Positions 41,789 through 49,801 of a stretch of DNA of 64,000 bases are shown here, in pieces; position 1 is the first letter of the stretch; each line of letters begins with the position of its first letter. Source of the stretch: Plantibacter sp. ME-Dv--P-122b. Lineage in GTDB: Bacteria > Actinomycetota > Actinomycetes > Actinomycetales > Microbacteriaceae. The stretch covers positions 223,601 through 287,600 of the forward strand of contig NZ_JARVSC010000002.1 of the NCBI RefSeq assembly GCF_030209375.1, written 5' to 3'. A program made the translations under genes and the position numbers. The notes below the pieces were generated by a model that saw only the letters and a program-made list of their open reading frames with translations, did no database searches and had not been told where the DNA came from.

Positions 41789-44041
41789 ATGTCGTTCGTC
41801 CCGATCTCCCAGGTCACCCTCACCGGTGGGCCGTTGTTCCAGGCCCAGGAGGCCGACCGCGCCTACCTGCGGGCCCTCGAACCCGATCGCCTGCTCGCCC
41901 CGTTCCTCCGTGAGGCGGGCCTGGAGCCCCGGGCGGCGTCCTACGACGACTGGGAAGTGCGCGGCCTCGACGGACACACCGCCGGACACTACCTCTCGGC
42001 CTGTTCCCTCATGGTCGCCTCCACGGGCGACGACGTCCTGCGGTCCCGGCTCGAGTACACGGTCACCGAACTGGCCCGAGCGCAGGACCATCTGGGTACC
42101 GGCTACGTCGGCGGTGTCCCACGGAGTGCCGAGCTCTGGGCGGAGGTGGCAGCGGGGATCACCGAATCGACCTTCCGTGCCGGTCGCTGGGTGCCCTGGT
42201 ACAACCTGCACAAGCTCTACGCCGGTCTCATCGATGCGGCCCGCTTGACCGGGAACCACGTGGCACGCGATGTGGTCCTGCACCTCGCCACCTGGTGGGA
42301 GGAGCTTGCAGCGGGGATCGATGACGAGCACTTCCAGCTCATGCTCGAGACCGAGATCGGCGGGATGAACGAAGCGTGCGTCGACCTCTTCGACCTCACG
42401 GGCGACCCCCGACATCTCGCGATGGCCGCCCGCTTCACCTCCATCGCCCTCAGCGAACCGCTGTCGCGCCGGTCCGACGAATTGACCGGCCTGCACGCCA
42501 ACACCCGCATCCCGCAGTTCGTCGGGTTCGCCGCCCTCGCCTCGCGGAGCGGTGATCGGGCCCTGGCCGGTGCGGCCCGGTTCGCCTGGGAGACGATCCT
42601 GACGCGGCGAACGGTCGCGATCGGGGGCAACAGCGTCCGGGAGCACTTCCATGCCGTCGACGACTTCACCCCGATGACCGAGGACCGGGAGGGTCCGGAG
42701 ACCTGCAACAGCTACAACCTGATCAAACTCGGCCGGCGGCTCAGTGCCGACGAGCCCGACCCGGTGATCGCCGACGCGCTCGAACGGATCCTCTTCAATC
42801 ACGTCCTGTCATCGCAGCACCCCGAGCACGGCGGGCTCGTCTACTTCACCTCGATGCGACCCGACCACTACCGCGTCTACTCCTCGCCGGAACACAGCTT
42901 CTGGTGCTGCGTGGGGACCGGACTGGAGAGTCACGCGAAACACGGCGAATCGCTGTACCGGTTCGACGGCGACGCGGTGTCGGTCGAGATCTTCGCGCCC
43001 TCCGTCGTGCGGATCCCCGAACTCGGTCTCGAGCTGGAGCAACGGACGGCCTTCCCCTCCGACGGCGTGGTCGGACTCGCCCTCGGGCTCACCGGTCCGC
43101 GGCGGTTCCGGCTCCGCGTCCGAGTCCCCGGGTGGAGCGTTTCGACACCCGAGGTGTTCGTCAACGGCGCGCCGGTGACCGCCGGACTCGAACGCGGCCA
43201 TCTCGTCGTGGATCGTGTCTGGAGCGACGGCGACACCGTGTCGTTCGAACTCACCATGGGCGGTCGCGCGGAACCGTACCCGGACGGCTCCGACTGGACG
43301 TCGCTCCTCTGGGGTCCGTCCGTCCTGGCGGCCCGCGGTGAGTCGCTCCCGACCGACGTGGTGCTGGCCGGCCGCGCTCACGCACCGCACACGGCGGTCG
43401 GCCCGCTCAACCCGCTCGCCTCGGCACCGATCGTCCTGCGGTCGGCTGTGCCGTACCGGGACGCCGATGGGCGACTCCGGGTCGACTCCGATCGAGGACC
43501 GATCCCGCTGGAACCCTTCGCCGGGCTGCACGATGCGCGGTACACCGTCACGTTCCCCGTGGCGCCGACCGGGGACGAGGACGCCATCGCTCGGCGCCGG
43601 ACAGCCCTGGTCGAGCGGGACCGACGCGCCGCGAGCATCGACGGGCGGACGGTGGACCGTGTCGCGCTGGGCGAGCAGCAACCGGAGGCGGATCACGGGT
43701 TCGAGGGGGTGTCCAGCGCCAGCGGTGCGGTGGGTGGTGTCCGCTGGCGGAACACGACCGAGCGTCTGTCCGTGACGCTCGTCGACCCCCATCTCCTCGG
43801 CCGGATCGTCAGAGTGACCTGGCTGCACGACGCGGCCGGCCACGGGTTCACCCTGGAGATCGACGGCACGCCGGTCGCCCCGCGGGAGGGCGGGCGAGAC
43901 GGCGACCTCGAATGGGCGGAGTACCCGCTGACGCCCACCAGCGCTGGATGGGGCGTCCGGCGGTTCGCGCTCGTCGCGCAGCCTGATCGCGAGACCCCGC
44001 GGTGCACCGAGCTCCGCGTGCTGACCGCCGAGGGAGCCTGA
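41789..44041 (+). CDS. GH127 (DUF1680) beta-L-arabinofuranosidase
   Basis: 750 residues, no signal peptide. The (alpha/alpha)6 barrel carries the metal-thiolate catalytic set described for GH127: E304 and C306 in GPETCNSYN, and C373-C374 in HSFWCCVGTGLESHAKHGESLY. GAGGGAGG precedes the ATG 2 nt after the GH3 stop. Characterised members release beta-L-arabinofuranose from hydroxyproline-linked arabino-oligosaccharides of extensin-type proteins. Its presence points to plant cell-wall glycoproteins or related pectic side chains. Confidence 0.9.
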   Translation: MSFVPISQVTLTGGPLFQAQEADRAYLRALEPDRLLAPFLREAGLEPRAASYDDWEVRGLDGHTAGHYLSACSLMVASTGDDVLRSRLEYTVTELARAQDHLGTGYVGGVPRSAELWAEVAAGITESTFRAGRWVPWYNLHKLYAGLIDAARLTGNHVARDVVLHLATWWEELAAGIDDEHFQLMLETEIGGMNEACVDLFDLTGDPRHLAMAARFTSIALSEPLSRRSDELTGLHANTRIPQFVGFAALASRSGDRALAGAARFAWETILTRRTVAIGGNSVREHFHAVDDFTPMTEDREGPETCNSYNLIKLGRRLSADEPDPVIADALERILFNHVLSSQHPEHGGLVYFTSMRPDHYRVYSSPEHSFWCCVGTGLESHAKHGESLYRFDGDAVSVEIFAPSVVRIPELGLELEQRTAFPSDGVVGLALGLTGPRRFRLRVRVPGWSVSTPEVFVNGAPVTAGLERGHLVVDRVWSDGDTVSFELTMGGRAEPYPDGSDWTSLLWGPSVLAARGESLPTDVVLAGRAHAPHTAVGPLNPLASAPIVLRSAVPYRDADGRLRVDSDRGPIPLEPFAGLHDARYTVTFPVAPTGDEDAIARRRTALVERDRRAASIDGRTVDRVALGEQQPEADHGFEGVSSASGAVGGVRWRNTTERLSVTLVDPHLLGRIVRVTWLHDAAGHGFTLEIDGTPVAPREGGRDGDLEWAEYPLTPTSAGWGVRRFALVAQPDRETPRCTELRVLTAEGA

Positions 44042-44090
44042 CCACCGGTGCCGATGCGCGCGGCACCCCGGAATGCGGGACCATGGAGCC

Positions 44091-45101
44091 ATGACGACGA
44101 CGCCGGAGCGGGACGACCTCAGCGTGACGCTCGCGGACGTCGCCGCGAGGTCGGGATGCTCGGTGTCGCTCGTCTCGCGGGTGCTCGCCGGGAAGCGTCA
44201 TGCATCTCCGGACACCCGGGATCGCATCCTCGCCGCAGCGCACGACCTCGGCTACGACCGCGCAGCGCAACGCCGCGGGCGGCCTCGCTCCGTCCCGCGC
44301 CTGCTCGACCTGGCGATGAGCCAGTGGGACGACCCGTGGGCGAACACCGTCGTGACGAGCGTGCGGCGTGCTGCCGCTGCGGCGAACTACGATCTGGTCC
44401 TCACGCCGGAGAGCGAGTCGATGGTCGACGACTGGCCGAGTCGGGCACGAGCGCGGGGATCGGCCGGTGTCGTCGTGTGCCTCATCCGTCCCAACGTCTC
44501 CCAGCTCGACATCCTCGCCTCGGCGAACATCCCCGTCGCGCTCCTCGATCCGCGTGCGGAGCCGGCGCGGAGTCTGCCGAGCGTCGGGTCCACCGACTGG
44601 CAGGGCGGCTTCGACGCGGGTCGGCATCTCGCCCGGCGGGGGACACGTCGGTTCCTCATCATCACCGGCCGGCCGAAGTACCGGTTCGGCCGTGCGAGGG
44701 AGGCCGGTTTCCGAGCGGCGGTCGAACGGCACGCCGACGGGGCGACGGTCGAGGAGATCTCGTCGCCCTGGTCCTCGGAGAGTGCGTTCGTCTCCGTGCG
44801 CAAGCTGCTCAGGCAGGGCGGGCTCCCGATCGGCGTCTTCAGCTGCAACGACGAGATGGCCTACGGCGTCTACCGCGCCGCTGAAGAGCTACAGCTCCGC
44901 ATCCCCGACGACATCCGGGTCGTCGGCTTCGACGATCTCCCGCAGTCCAGGTTGATGCCGCCGCCGATGACGACCGTGCGGCAGCCGATGCGCGCGATGG
45001 CCGCGCGTGCGGTCCAGCTCGTCCTCGAGGCGGAGCCCGGGACGGACCCGGGGGATCGGGCGGAGTTCCCGACCGAACTCATCGTCCGCGCGTCGAGCTG
45101 A
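44091..45101 (+). CDS. LacI-family transcriptional regulator
   Basis: 336 residues. The helix-turn-helix is VTLADVAARSGCSVSLVSRVLAGKR (about residues 12-36), and the C-terminal effector domain includes GVFSCNDEMAYGVYRAAEELQLRIPDDIRVVGFDDLPQS. The start at 44091 is preferred over an ATG 18 nt earlier because GACCAT lies 6 nt before it in the leaderless pattern; the evidence is weak. It closes the plus arm of the glycan locus, so the locus has a LacI-type protein at its divergent centre and another at its end. Confidence 0.85.
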   Translation: MTTTPERDDLSVTLADVAARSGCSVSLVSRVLAGKRHASPDTRDRILAAAHDLGYDRAAQRRGRPRSVPRLLDLAMSQWDDPWANTVVTSVRRAAAAANYDLVLTPESESMVDDWPSRARARGSAGVVVCLIRPNVSQLDILASANIPVALLDPRAEPARSLPSVGSTDWQGGFDAGRHLARRGTRRFLIITGRPKYRFGRAREAGFRAAVERHADGATVEEISSPWSSESAFVSVRKLLRQGGLPIGVFSCNDEMAYGVYRAAEELQLRIPDDIRVVGFDDLPQSRLMPPPMTTVRQPMRAMAARAVQLVLEAEPGTDPGDRAEFPTELIVRASS

Positions 45102-45131
45102 CGCGGACGCGGACGCGGGACAATGGTCGCC

Positions 45132-45842
45132 ATGACGGGATCATCGGACACCGACGAGGTGTCGACGGAACACTCGAGCGTGTCGACGTGGATGCAGGCG
45201 CTCGGCACGGCGACCGGGAACCCCGGCGGCGGGGCCGCGTCCGGACTCATGCTGGCGATCGCCGCCGGCCTCACCGCGATGGTCGCCGGCTACACCCGAG
45301 CCACGCATGCGGCCGAGGACGCGAGCGGGCACGGCGAGCACGGATCCGAGGCCGAGGCGACGATCGCCGCACTCCGCGGTCGCGCCGAGGCACGCTCCGA
45401 GCTGGCGCTGCGTCTGGCCGACGAGGACGCCCATGCCTCACGGGCGTTCGGCAGCGCCTTCCATCTCCCGGCCGGCGTCGAACGCGACGAGGCGATCCGT
45501 GCTGCGTCCATCGAGGCGGCCGCGGCCTCGGCGCGGATGGGCGAGCATGCCGTCGACGCGATCGACGATCTCGCCTGGCTGACCGAGCACGGCAACCCGG
45601 CGCTCATCGCCGACGTGGCGGTCGCCATCGGCGCACTCCGCGCCGCGATCACGGGAGCGCGGACCAACGTCAGCTTCGATCTCGGTTCGGTCCGCAGCGC
45701 ACACGGCACACTCGAGGAGGTCCGCGCCGACGAGCCGCGCCTGTGGGAACTCGTGCCGGTGTTCGACCGTGCCCTCGAGCGGATCGACCGGCTCGCGGCA
45801 TGGATCGACTCCGAGGCCGCTCCCACCGACGCGGTGTCATAG
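45132..45842 (+). CDS. cyclodeaminase/cyclohydrolase-family protein (FTCD C-terminal-domain-like)
   Basis: 236 residues, all-helical. STWMQALGTATGNPGGGAASGLMLAIAAGLTAMVAGYT is the N-terminal helix hairpin characteristic of formimidoyltetrahydrofolate cyclodeaminase/FchA-like proteins, with the glycine-rich NPGGGAAS at the folate site. LADEDAHASRAFGSAFHLP is also family-like. GACAAT ends 7 nt before the chosen ATG, as in a leaderless promoter; an ATG nine bases earlier is possible. It is not accompanied by a formiminotransferase or histidine-degradation gene, so its folate reaction is uncertain. Confidence 0.75.
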   Translation: MTGSSDTDEVSTEHSSVSTWMQALGTATGNPGGGAASGLMLAIAAGLTAMVAGYTRATHAAEDASGHGEHGSEAEATIAALRGRAEARSELALRLADEDAHASRAFGSAFHLPAGVERDEAIRAASIEAAAASARMGEHAVDAIDDLAWLTEHGNPALIADVAVAIGALRAAITGARTNVSFDLGSVRSAHGTLEEVRADEPRLWELVPVFDRALERIDRLAAWIDSEAAPTDAVS

Positions 45843-45849
45843 CCGGCGG

Positions 45850-46857
45850 TCAGCGCCCGCCGGGACGCGCAGACTGCCCGCTCGGAACCCGGACGATCAG
45901 AGCGTGGTGCAGGTTCGTCAGCGAGACCGAGATGACCGAACCGTGCGAGTCGCCGTCCAGCTGGATCTCCTGCGGCTCCTCGAGCCGGAGGTGCATCGTC
46001 CGTGCCTGTGCGTAGCTGATCGCGCGTGCCTTCGGCGAGAACCGTCCGACCAGCCGGCCGAATCGCGTCCGGTGCAGCATCCGGTTGAACGTCAGGCGGT
46101 AGCCGATGTTCCCCCAACCCGGACCCTTGCCAGGGCGCAGCATGACGGCGTCGAGCAGGCCGTCGTCCACGACGGCCTCGGGGAGCAGCAGGACCCCACC
46201 GGTGAGCGTTCCGGAGTTCCCGACGATGATCGTGTGCGCTCGGGCAGCCGCCTCAGGACGGTCGTCCAGGCGATAGTGCAGATCGAACTGCCGGTTGCCG
46301 ATGATGCTCCGCGCGATCGGGTCGGAGTAGGCGAGCCAGCCGATCCGCCGCTTCAGCCGCTCGTTGGTGTGGCCGGCCATGTGCGCATCGAGGCCGATGC
46401 CGGCCATGACGAGGAAGACCTCGTCCCGGTTCGTGCCGTCGCTGCGCCCGAGACTGACCTGGCCGACGTCGACCACCTGGTCACGACCTGAACAGGCGAT
46501 GTCGACCGACCGCTTGAGGTCGCCCAACGGCAGGCCGAGTGCTCGGGCGAAGAGGTTCCCCGTTCCGGCCGGGACCAGCCCGAGGGGGATGCCGGTGGAT
46601 GCGATGGCCTCGGCGGCGACCCGCAGCGTCCCATCGCCTCCCGCGACCAGGATGACCGAGGGGGCCGAGGCGATCGCGGCGGCGGACGCGCCCCGGCCGT
46701 CGTCGTCGGCGCTCGTCTCGTGCCAGGTGGAGGGTGCCAGTCCGTGAGTCGATTCAGCGGCTGCGACGACCGAGCGGAGGACCTTGATGTCGACCTTGGA
46801 GGGGTTGACGACGACGGCTGCGCGTCGAGGTCCGCGTTCGGCTGGTGCATCGTTCAC
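45850..46857 (-). CDS. diacylglycerol kinase-family lipid kinase
   Basis: 335 residues from a GTG. The nucleotide site VILVAGGDGTLRVAAEAI (with GGDGT) and GLVPAGTGNLFARALGLPL define the DAGK/LCB5-like family. The C-terminal beta domain ends QIQLDGDSHGSVISVSL, similar to the D-G-D/E motif of the fold. The enzyme phosphorylates a lipid such as diacylglycerol or a sphingoid-like base at the membrane. The start is supported by a TATCCT box 7 nt upstream and the lack of a ribosome site. The gene converges on the cyclodeaminase-like gene with a 7-bp gap. Confidence 0.85.
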   Translation of the reverse strand: MNDAPAERGPRRAAVVVNPSKVDIKVLRSVVAAAESTHGLAPSTWHETSADDDGRGASAAAIASAPSVILVAGGDGTLRVAAEAIASTGIPLGLVPAGTGNLFARALGLPLGDLKRSVDIACSGRDQVVDVGQVSLGRSDGTNRDEVFLVMAGIGLDAHMAGHTNERLKRRIGWLAYSDPIARSIIGNRQFDLHYRLDDRPEAAARAHTIIVGNSGTLTGGVLLLPEAVVDDGLLDAVMLRPGKGPGWGNIGYRLTFNRMLHRTRFGRLVGRFSPKARAISYAQARTMHLRLEEPQEIQLDGDSHGSVISVSLTNLHHALIVRVPSGQSARPGGR

Positions 46858-46864
46858 AGCGTCA

Positions 46865-46870
46865 AGGATA
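46865..46870 (-). promoter_or_regulatory. -10 box TATCCT of a leaderless promoter
   Basis: TATCCT followed by 7 nt and then the GTG of the lipid-kinase gene. Transcription would start at or next to the start codon. Confidence 0.55.
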
Positions 46871-46936
46871 GGAGGCGCCGGCTCGGAACCAGCGCTGGAC
46901 GCGAGCCGTGCCGCGGGTTCGTGAGACGCTTGCCCC

Positions 46937-47359
46937 ATGGACCTCGAGGTGTCGCCCGGACTGACCATCCCAGCAGCCGAGCTGCAGTGGCGTTTCTCAC
47001 GGTCGTCCGGCCCGGGCGGACAGCACGTCAACACCTCTGACAGCCGTGTCCAATTGACGTGGAGTGTGGCTGAGTCGGCCGCACTCACCGACGAGCAGCG
47101 GGACCGCCTGCTCGAGCGGCTCGGCGCCCGGCTGGTCGGCGGTGCCATCACCGTGACGGTCTCCCGCGAGCGATCGCAGCTCCGGAACCGCGAACTCGCT
47201 CTCGAAGCGCTCGCGACACGCATCAGATCGGCACTCGCGCCGGCGGCGCCGACGCGCCGACCCACGCGTCCGACCCGCGGATCAGCGCGACGCCACCTCG
47301 CCGCGAAACAGCAGCGGAGCGCCACCAAGCAGCAACGGCGACGGCCCCACGACGACTAG
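46937..47359 (+). CDS. arfB: alternative ribosome-rescue factor ArfB (peptidyl-tRNA hydrolase, YaeJ-like)
   Basis: 140 residues. RSSGPGGQHVNTSDSRVQL contains the GGQ motif (residues 27-29) that hydrolyses peptidyl-tRNA. The basic, flexible C-terminal tail (RRHLAAKQQRSATKQQRRRP) is the part that enters the empty mRNA channel of stalled ribosomes. The length matches ArfB and excludes full release factors. It is divergent from the lipid-kinase gene. GACGCT lies 6 nt before the ATG, again a leaderless-like arrangement without a ribosome site. Confidence 0.92.
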   Translation: MDLEVSPGLTIPAAELQWRFSRSSGPGGQHVNTSDSRVQLTWSVAESAALTDEQRDRLLERLGARLVGGAITVTVSRERSQLRNRELALEALATRIRSALAPAAPTRRPTRPTRGSARRHLAAKQQRSATKQQRRRPHDD

Positions 47360-47470
47360 CGGGTCCCGCAGCCGCTTCCCGCAAGGGCGTGCGTCGGACG
47401 GTCCGGTCCATTAGCGTTCCCGGAGAGCGCACCCGTCGACGCCGTCGTCGTGCGCGAAGGGAGGAACACC

Positions 47471-48457
47471 ATGCGCATCGTCGTCATCGGCGGGACCGGC
47501 CACATCGGCACCTTCCTCGTCCCGCGACTCGTCCGGGCCGGCCATGAAGTCGTGAGCGTGAGCCGCGGTGATCGGTCGCCGTACACGGACGCGCCCGAGT
47601 GGGACCAGGTCGAGCGGATCCGGGCCGATCGGGAGGCCGAGGACCGGGACGGTGTCTTCGCTCGACGCATCGCGGAGCTCGCCCCGGACGTCGTCATCGA
47701 CCTGGTCTGCTTCACGGTCCCCTCGGCGACAGCGATCGTCGAGGGTCTGCGTGGCAACACGGGCCAGCTGCTGCATTGCGGATCGATCTGGCGCTACGGT
47801 CCCAGCGCGTCCGTCCCCATCGTCGAGGGCTCCGGGACGGCGCCGTTCGGCGACTACGGCGTCCAGAAGGACCAGATCGCCCGGCTGCTCCGGCAGGAGA
47901 CCGCCGACGGAGGACTGGTGACGACCTCCCTGCATCCCGGACACATCGTCGGACCGGGGTGGGCGCCCATCAACCCGTTGGGCAACCTCGACCCCGGGGT
48001 CTGGCGGACCCTCGCACTCGGTTCACCGCTGCGCATCCCCGGACTCGGAGCCGAGCTGCTGCACCACGTGCATGCCGACGACGTCGCGCAGGCGTTCGAG
48101 CTCGCCGTCGCGAACCGGGACCGTGTCGCCGGCGAGGACCTCAACGTGACCTCGGCCGCCGCGGTGACCGTCCGCGGCTACGCCGACGTCGTCGCCGGCT
48201 GGTTCGGACGCTCGGCCCAGCTCGAGTCGGTGACCTGGGAGCGCTTCCGAGCCGAGACGTCGACGGAGCACGCCGACACCACCTGGGAGCACCTGGTACG
48301 GAGCCACTGCGCGTCGATCGACAAGGCACGGTCGCTGCTCGGATACGAGCCCGCCTTCACCTCGACGGAGGCGGTCCTCGAGTCCGTCCGTTCGCTCGTC
48401 GCCCGCGGGGAGTTGGACCTGCCAGAACCACGAGCAGCCCTGAACACGAGCCGCTGA
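47471..48457 (+). CDS. NAD-dependent epimerase/dehydratase-family protein
   Basis: 328 residues with an extended short-chain-dehydrogenase fold. MRIVVIGGTGHIGTFLVPRL gives the Rossmann GGTGxxG motif (residues 7-13). A catalytic-type YxxxK is expected in FGDYGVQKDQIARLL (Y and K three residues apart). HVHADDVAQAFELAV is typical of sugar-nucleotide epimerase relatives. The ATG at 47471 has GGGAGGAAC upstream; an ATG seven codons earlier does not. A TAGCGT box at 47412 could be its -10. The substrate is unknown. Confidence 0.82.
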   Translation: MRIVVIGGTGHIGTFLVPRLVRAGHEVVSVSRGDRSPYTDAPEWDQVERIRADREAEDRDGVFARRIAELAPDVVIDLVCFTVPSATAIVEGLRGNTGQLLHCGSIWRYGPSASVPIVEGSGTAPFGDYGVQKDQIARLLRQETADGGLVTTSLHPGHIVGPGWAPINPLGNLDPGVWRTLALGSPLRIPGLGAELLHHVHADDVAQAFELAVANRDRVAGEDLNVTSAAAVTVRGYADVVAGWFGRSAQLESVTWERFRAETSTEHADTTWEHLVRSHCASIDKARSLLGYEPAFTSTEAVLESVRSLVARGELDLPEPRAALNTSR

Positions 48458-48469
48458 CGACGCGATCGG

Positions 48470-49801
48470 TCAGCGGGCCTGCAGTGCGCTCCGGAGTCCG
48501 TGCGGTGCGTCGACCTCCGGCCGACGGAGGATCCCGCGGCGCCTGAGGATCGGCACGAGTTCGTCGAGCATGCGGTGCACCGTCACCGGATGGAGGTCGC
48601 CGGAGAAGACGAACCCGTCGTTGTCCGCCTCACTACCGGCGCGTTCGATGTGGTCAGCCACCTCAGCTGCCGTGCCGACGACACCGCTGCCGTCGGTGAT
48701 CCGCCCGAGGCGTGCCTTCGGCACGAGCAGCTCCCGGAGCGTCGCCGCCGCGAAGGACTCGTGAGGCCCGCGCAACGCGTCGAGGCTGCCGCGCGACACA
48801 TGGTCGCCGAAGACGGCCGGGTCCACCGGTCGGTCGAGGTCGAGCACGGTGAGGTCCGTCTCCAGATCGCTCGACCACGCGAGTGCGACGGAGCGCAGCG
48901 TCTCATCATCCGGCTGTTCCGAGGCGGCGACGAGACGATCGGCCTCGGCACTGCTCGACACGATGACGGGCTTGAACACGAACAGGACCGCGGGAGGGGT
49001 GTCCCGACCGACGACAGCCGAAGCGTCGAGGACCCGCTTCCGGTACGCGCCGAGGCTTGCGATGTCGAGCGGCGCGAGGGCGAGCTGGACGTCCGACTGT
49101 CGTCCGGTGAAGGCGAGCCCTCGCGGCGAGGATCCCGGCGACACGATGACGGGCTCCCCACCGGAGTCCTCGTCGAAGGGGAGGGCGTTGAGCGGCCCGT
49201 CGAAGTCGTAGTGTGCGCCGCGGTGCTCGACGCGGTCGAGGTGGCGGCCGTCGGCGAAACGTCCGGAGGCGGTGTCGCCAACGTACGCGCCGGGTCGCCA
49301 GCTCCGCCAGAGCGCACGCACGCCGTCGAGCCATTCCTCCGCCCGTTCGTAGGCGATGTCGTGGGGCACGACCGGCTCGCCGAAGTGGCGACTGCTGCCG
49401 ACGTCGGTCACCACGTTCACCCCGAACCGTCCGCGACTGAGGTGCTGCAGGGTCGCGAACTGCCGTGCCGCCTGGTATGGCGGCAGTTGCAACGGGTTCA
49501 CGGTCGGGATGATGCCGATGCGCTCCGTCACCGCGAAGAGGAACGGCGCGAGGCTCAACGGGTCGTGCTTCGGCCCGCCGTAGGCGCCGCGGATACGGAG
49601 GTCGAGCGTCTCGGGGTTCCCCAGTGACAGCGCGTCCTCGATGATCAGGAGGTCCAGGCCCGCCTGATCGAGCTCGCGGACGGCTTGCTGGTAGAGAGCA
49701 GGCTCCTGCCAGCGGTAGTCCCAGTCGAGGTACGGATGCCCCCAACCGTGCGGACCGAACCCACGCGACAGGAACCAGCCGAAGCGTTGCCGGGCGCTCA
49801 T
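48470..49801 (-). CDS. LLM-class flavin-dependent monooxygenase (NtaA/SnaA/DszA type)
   Basis: 443 residues, typical of the NtaA/SnaA/DszA group of two-component FMNH2-dependent monooxygenases. FGWFLSRGFGPHGWGHPYLDWDYRW, IIEDALSL and HLSRGRFGVNVVTDVG followed by a basic patch are family motifs. The group cleaves C-S or C-N bonds in compounds such as dibenzothiophene sulfone or nitrilotriacetate. The ATG overlaps the metY-like stop by 4 nt, which suggests that released sulfite or sulfide is fixed into homocysteine. No flavin reductase gene is adjacent; the substrate is unknown. Confidence 0.82.
   Translation of the reverse strand: MSARQRFGWFLSRGFGPHGWGHPYLDWDYRWQEPALYQQAVRELDQAGLDLLIIEDALSLGNPETLDLRIRGAYGGPKHDPLSLAPFLFAVTERIGIIPTVNPLQLPPYQAARQFATLQHLSRGRFGVNVVTDVGSSRHFGEPVVPHDIAYERAEEWLDGVRALWRSWRPGAYVGDTASGRFADGRHLDRVEHRGAHYDFDGPLNALPFDEDSGGEPVIVSPGSSPRGLAFTGRQSDVQLALAPLDIASLGAYRKRVLDASAVVGRDTPPAVLFVFKPVIVSSSAEADRLVAASEQPDDETLRSVALAWSSDLETDLTVLDLDRPVDPAVFGDHVSRGSLDALRGPHESFAAATLRELLVPKARLGRITDGSGVVGTAAEVADHIERAGSEADNDGFVFSGDLHPVTVHRMLDELVPILRRRGILRRPEVDAPHGLRSALQAR

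Noticed and set aside
32720..44041. Secreted polysaccharide-degrading enzymes
   Set aside because: None of the GH36, GH51, GH27, GH95, GH3 or GH127 proteins shows a Sec, Tat or lipoprotein signal. Only the ABC binding protein does.
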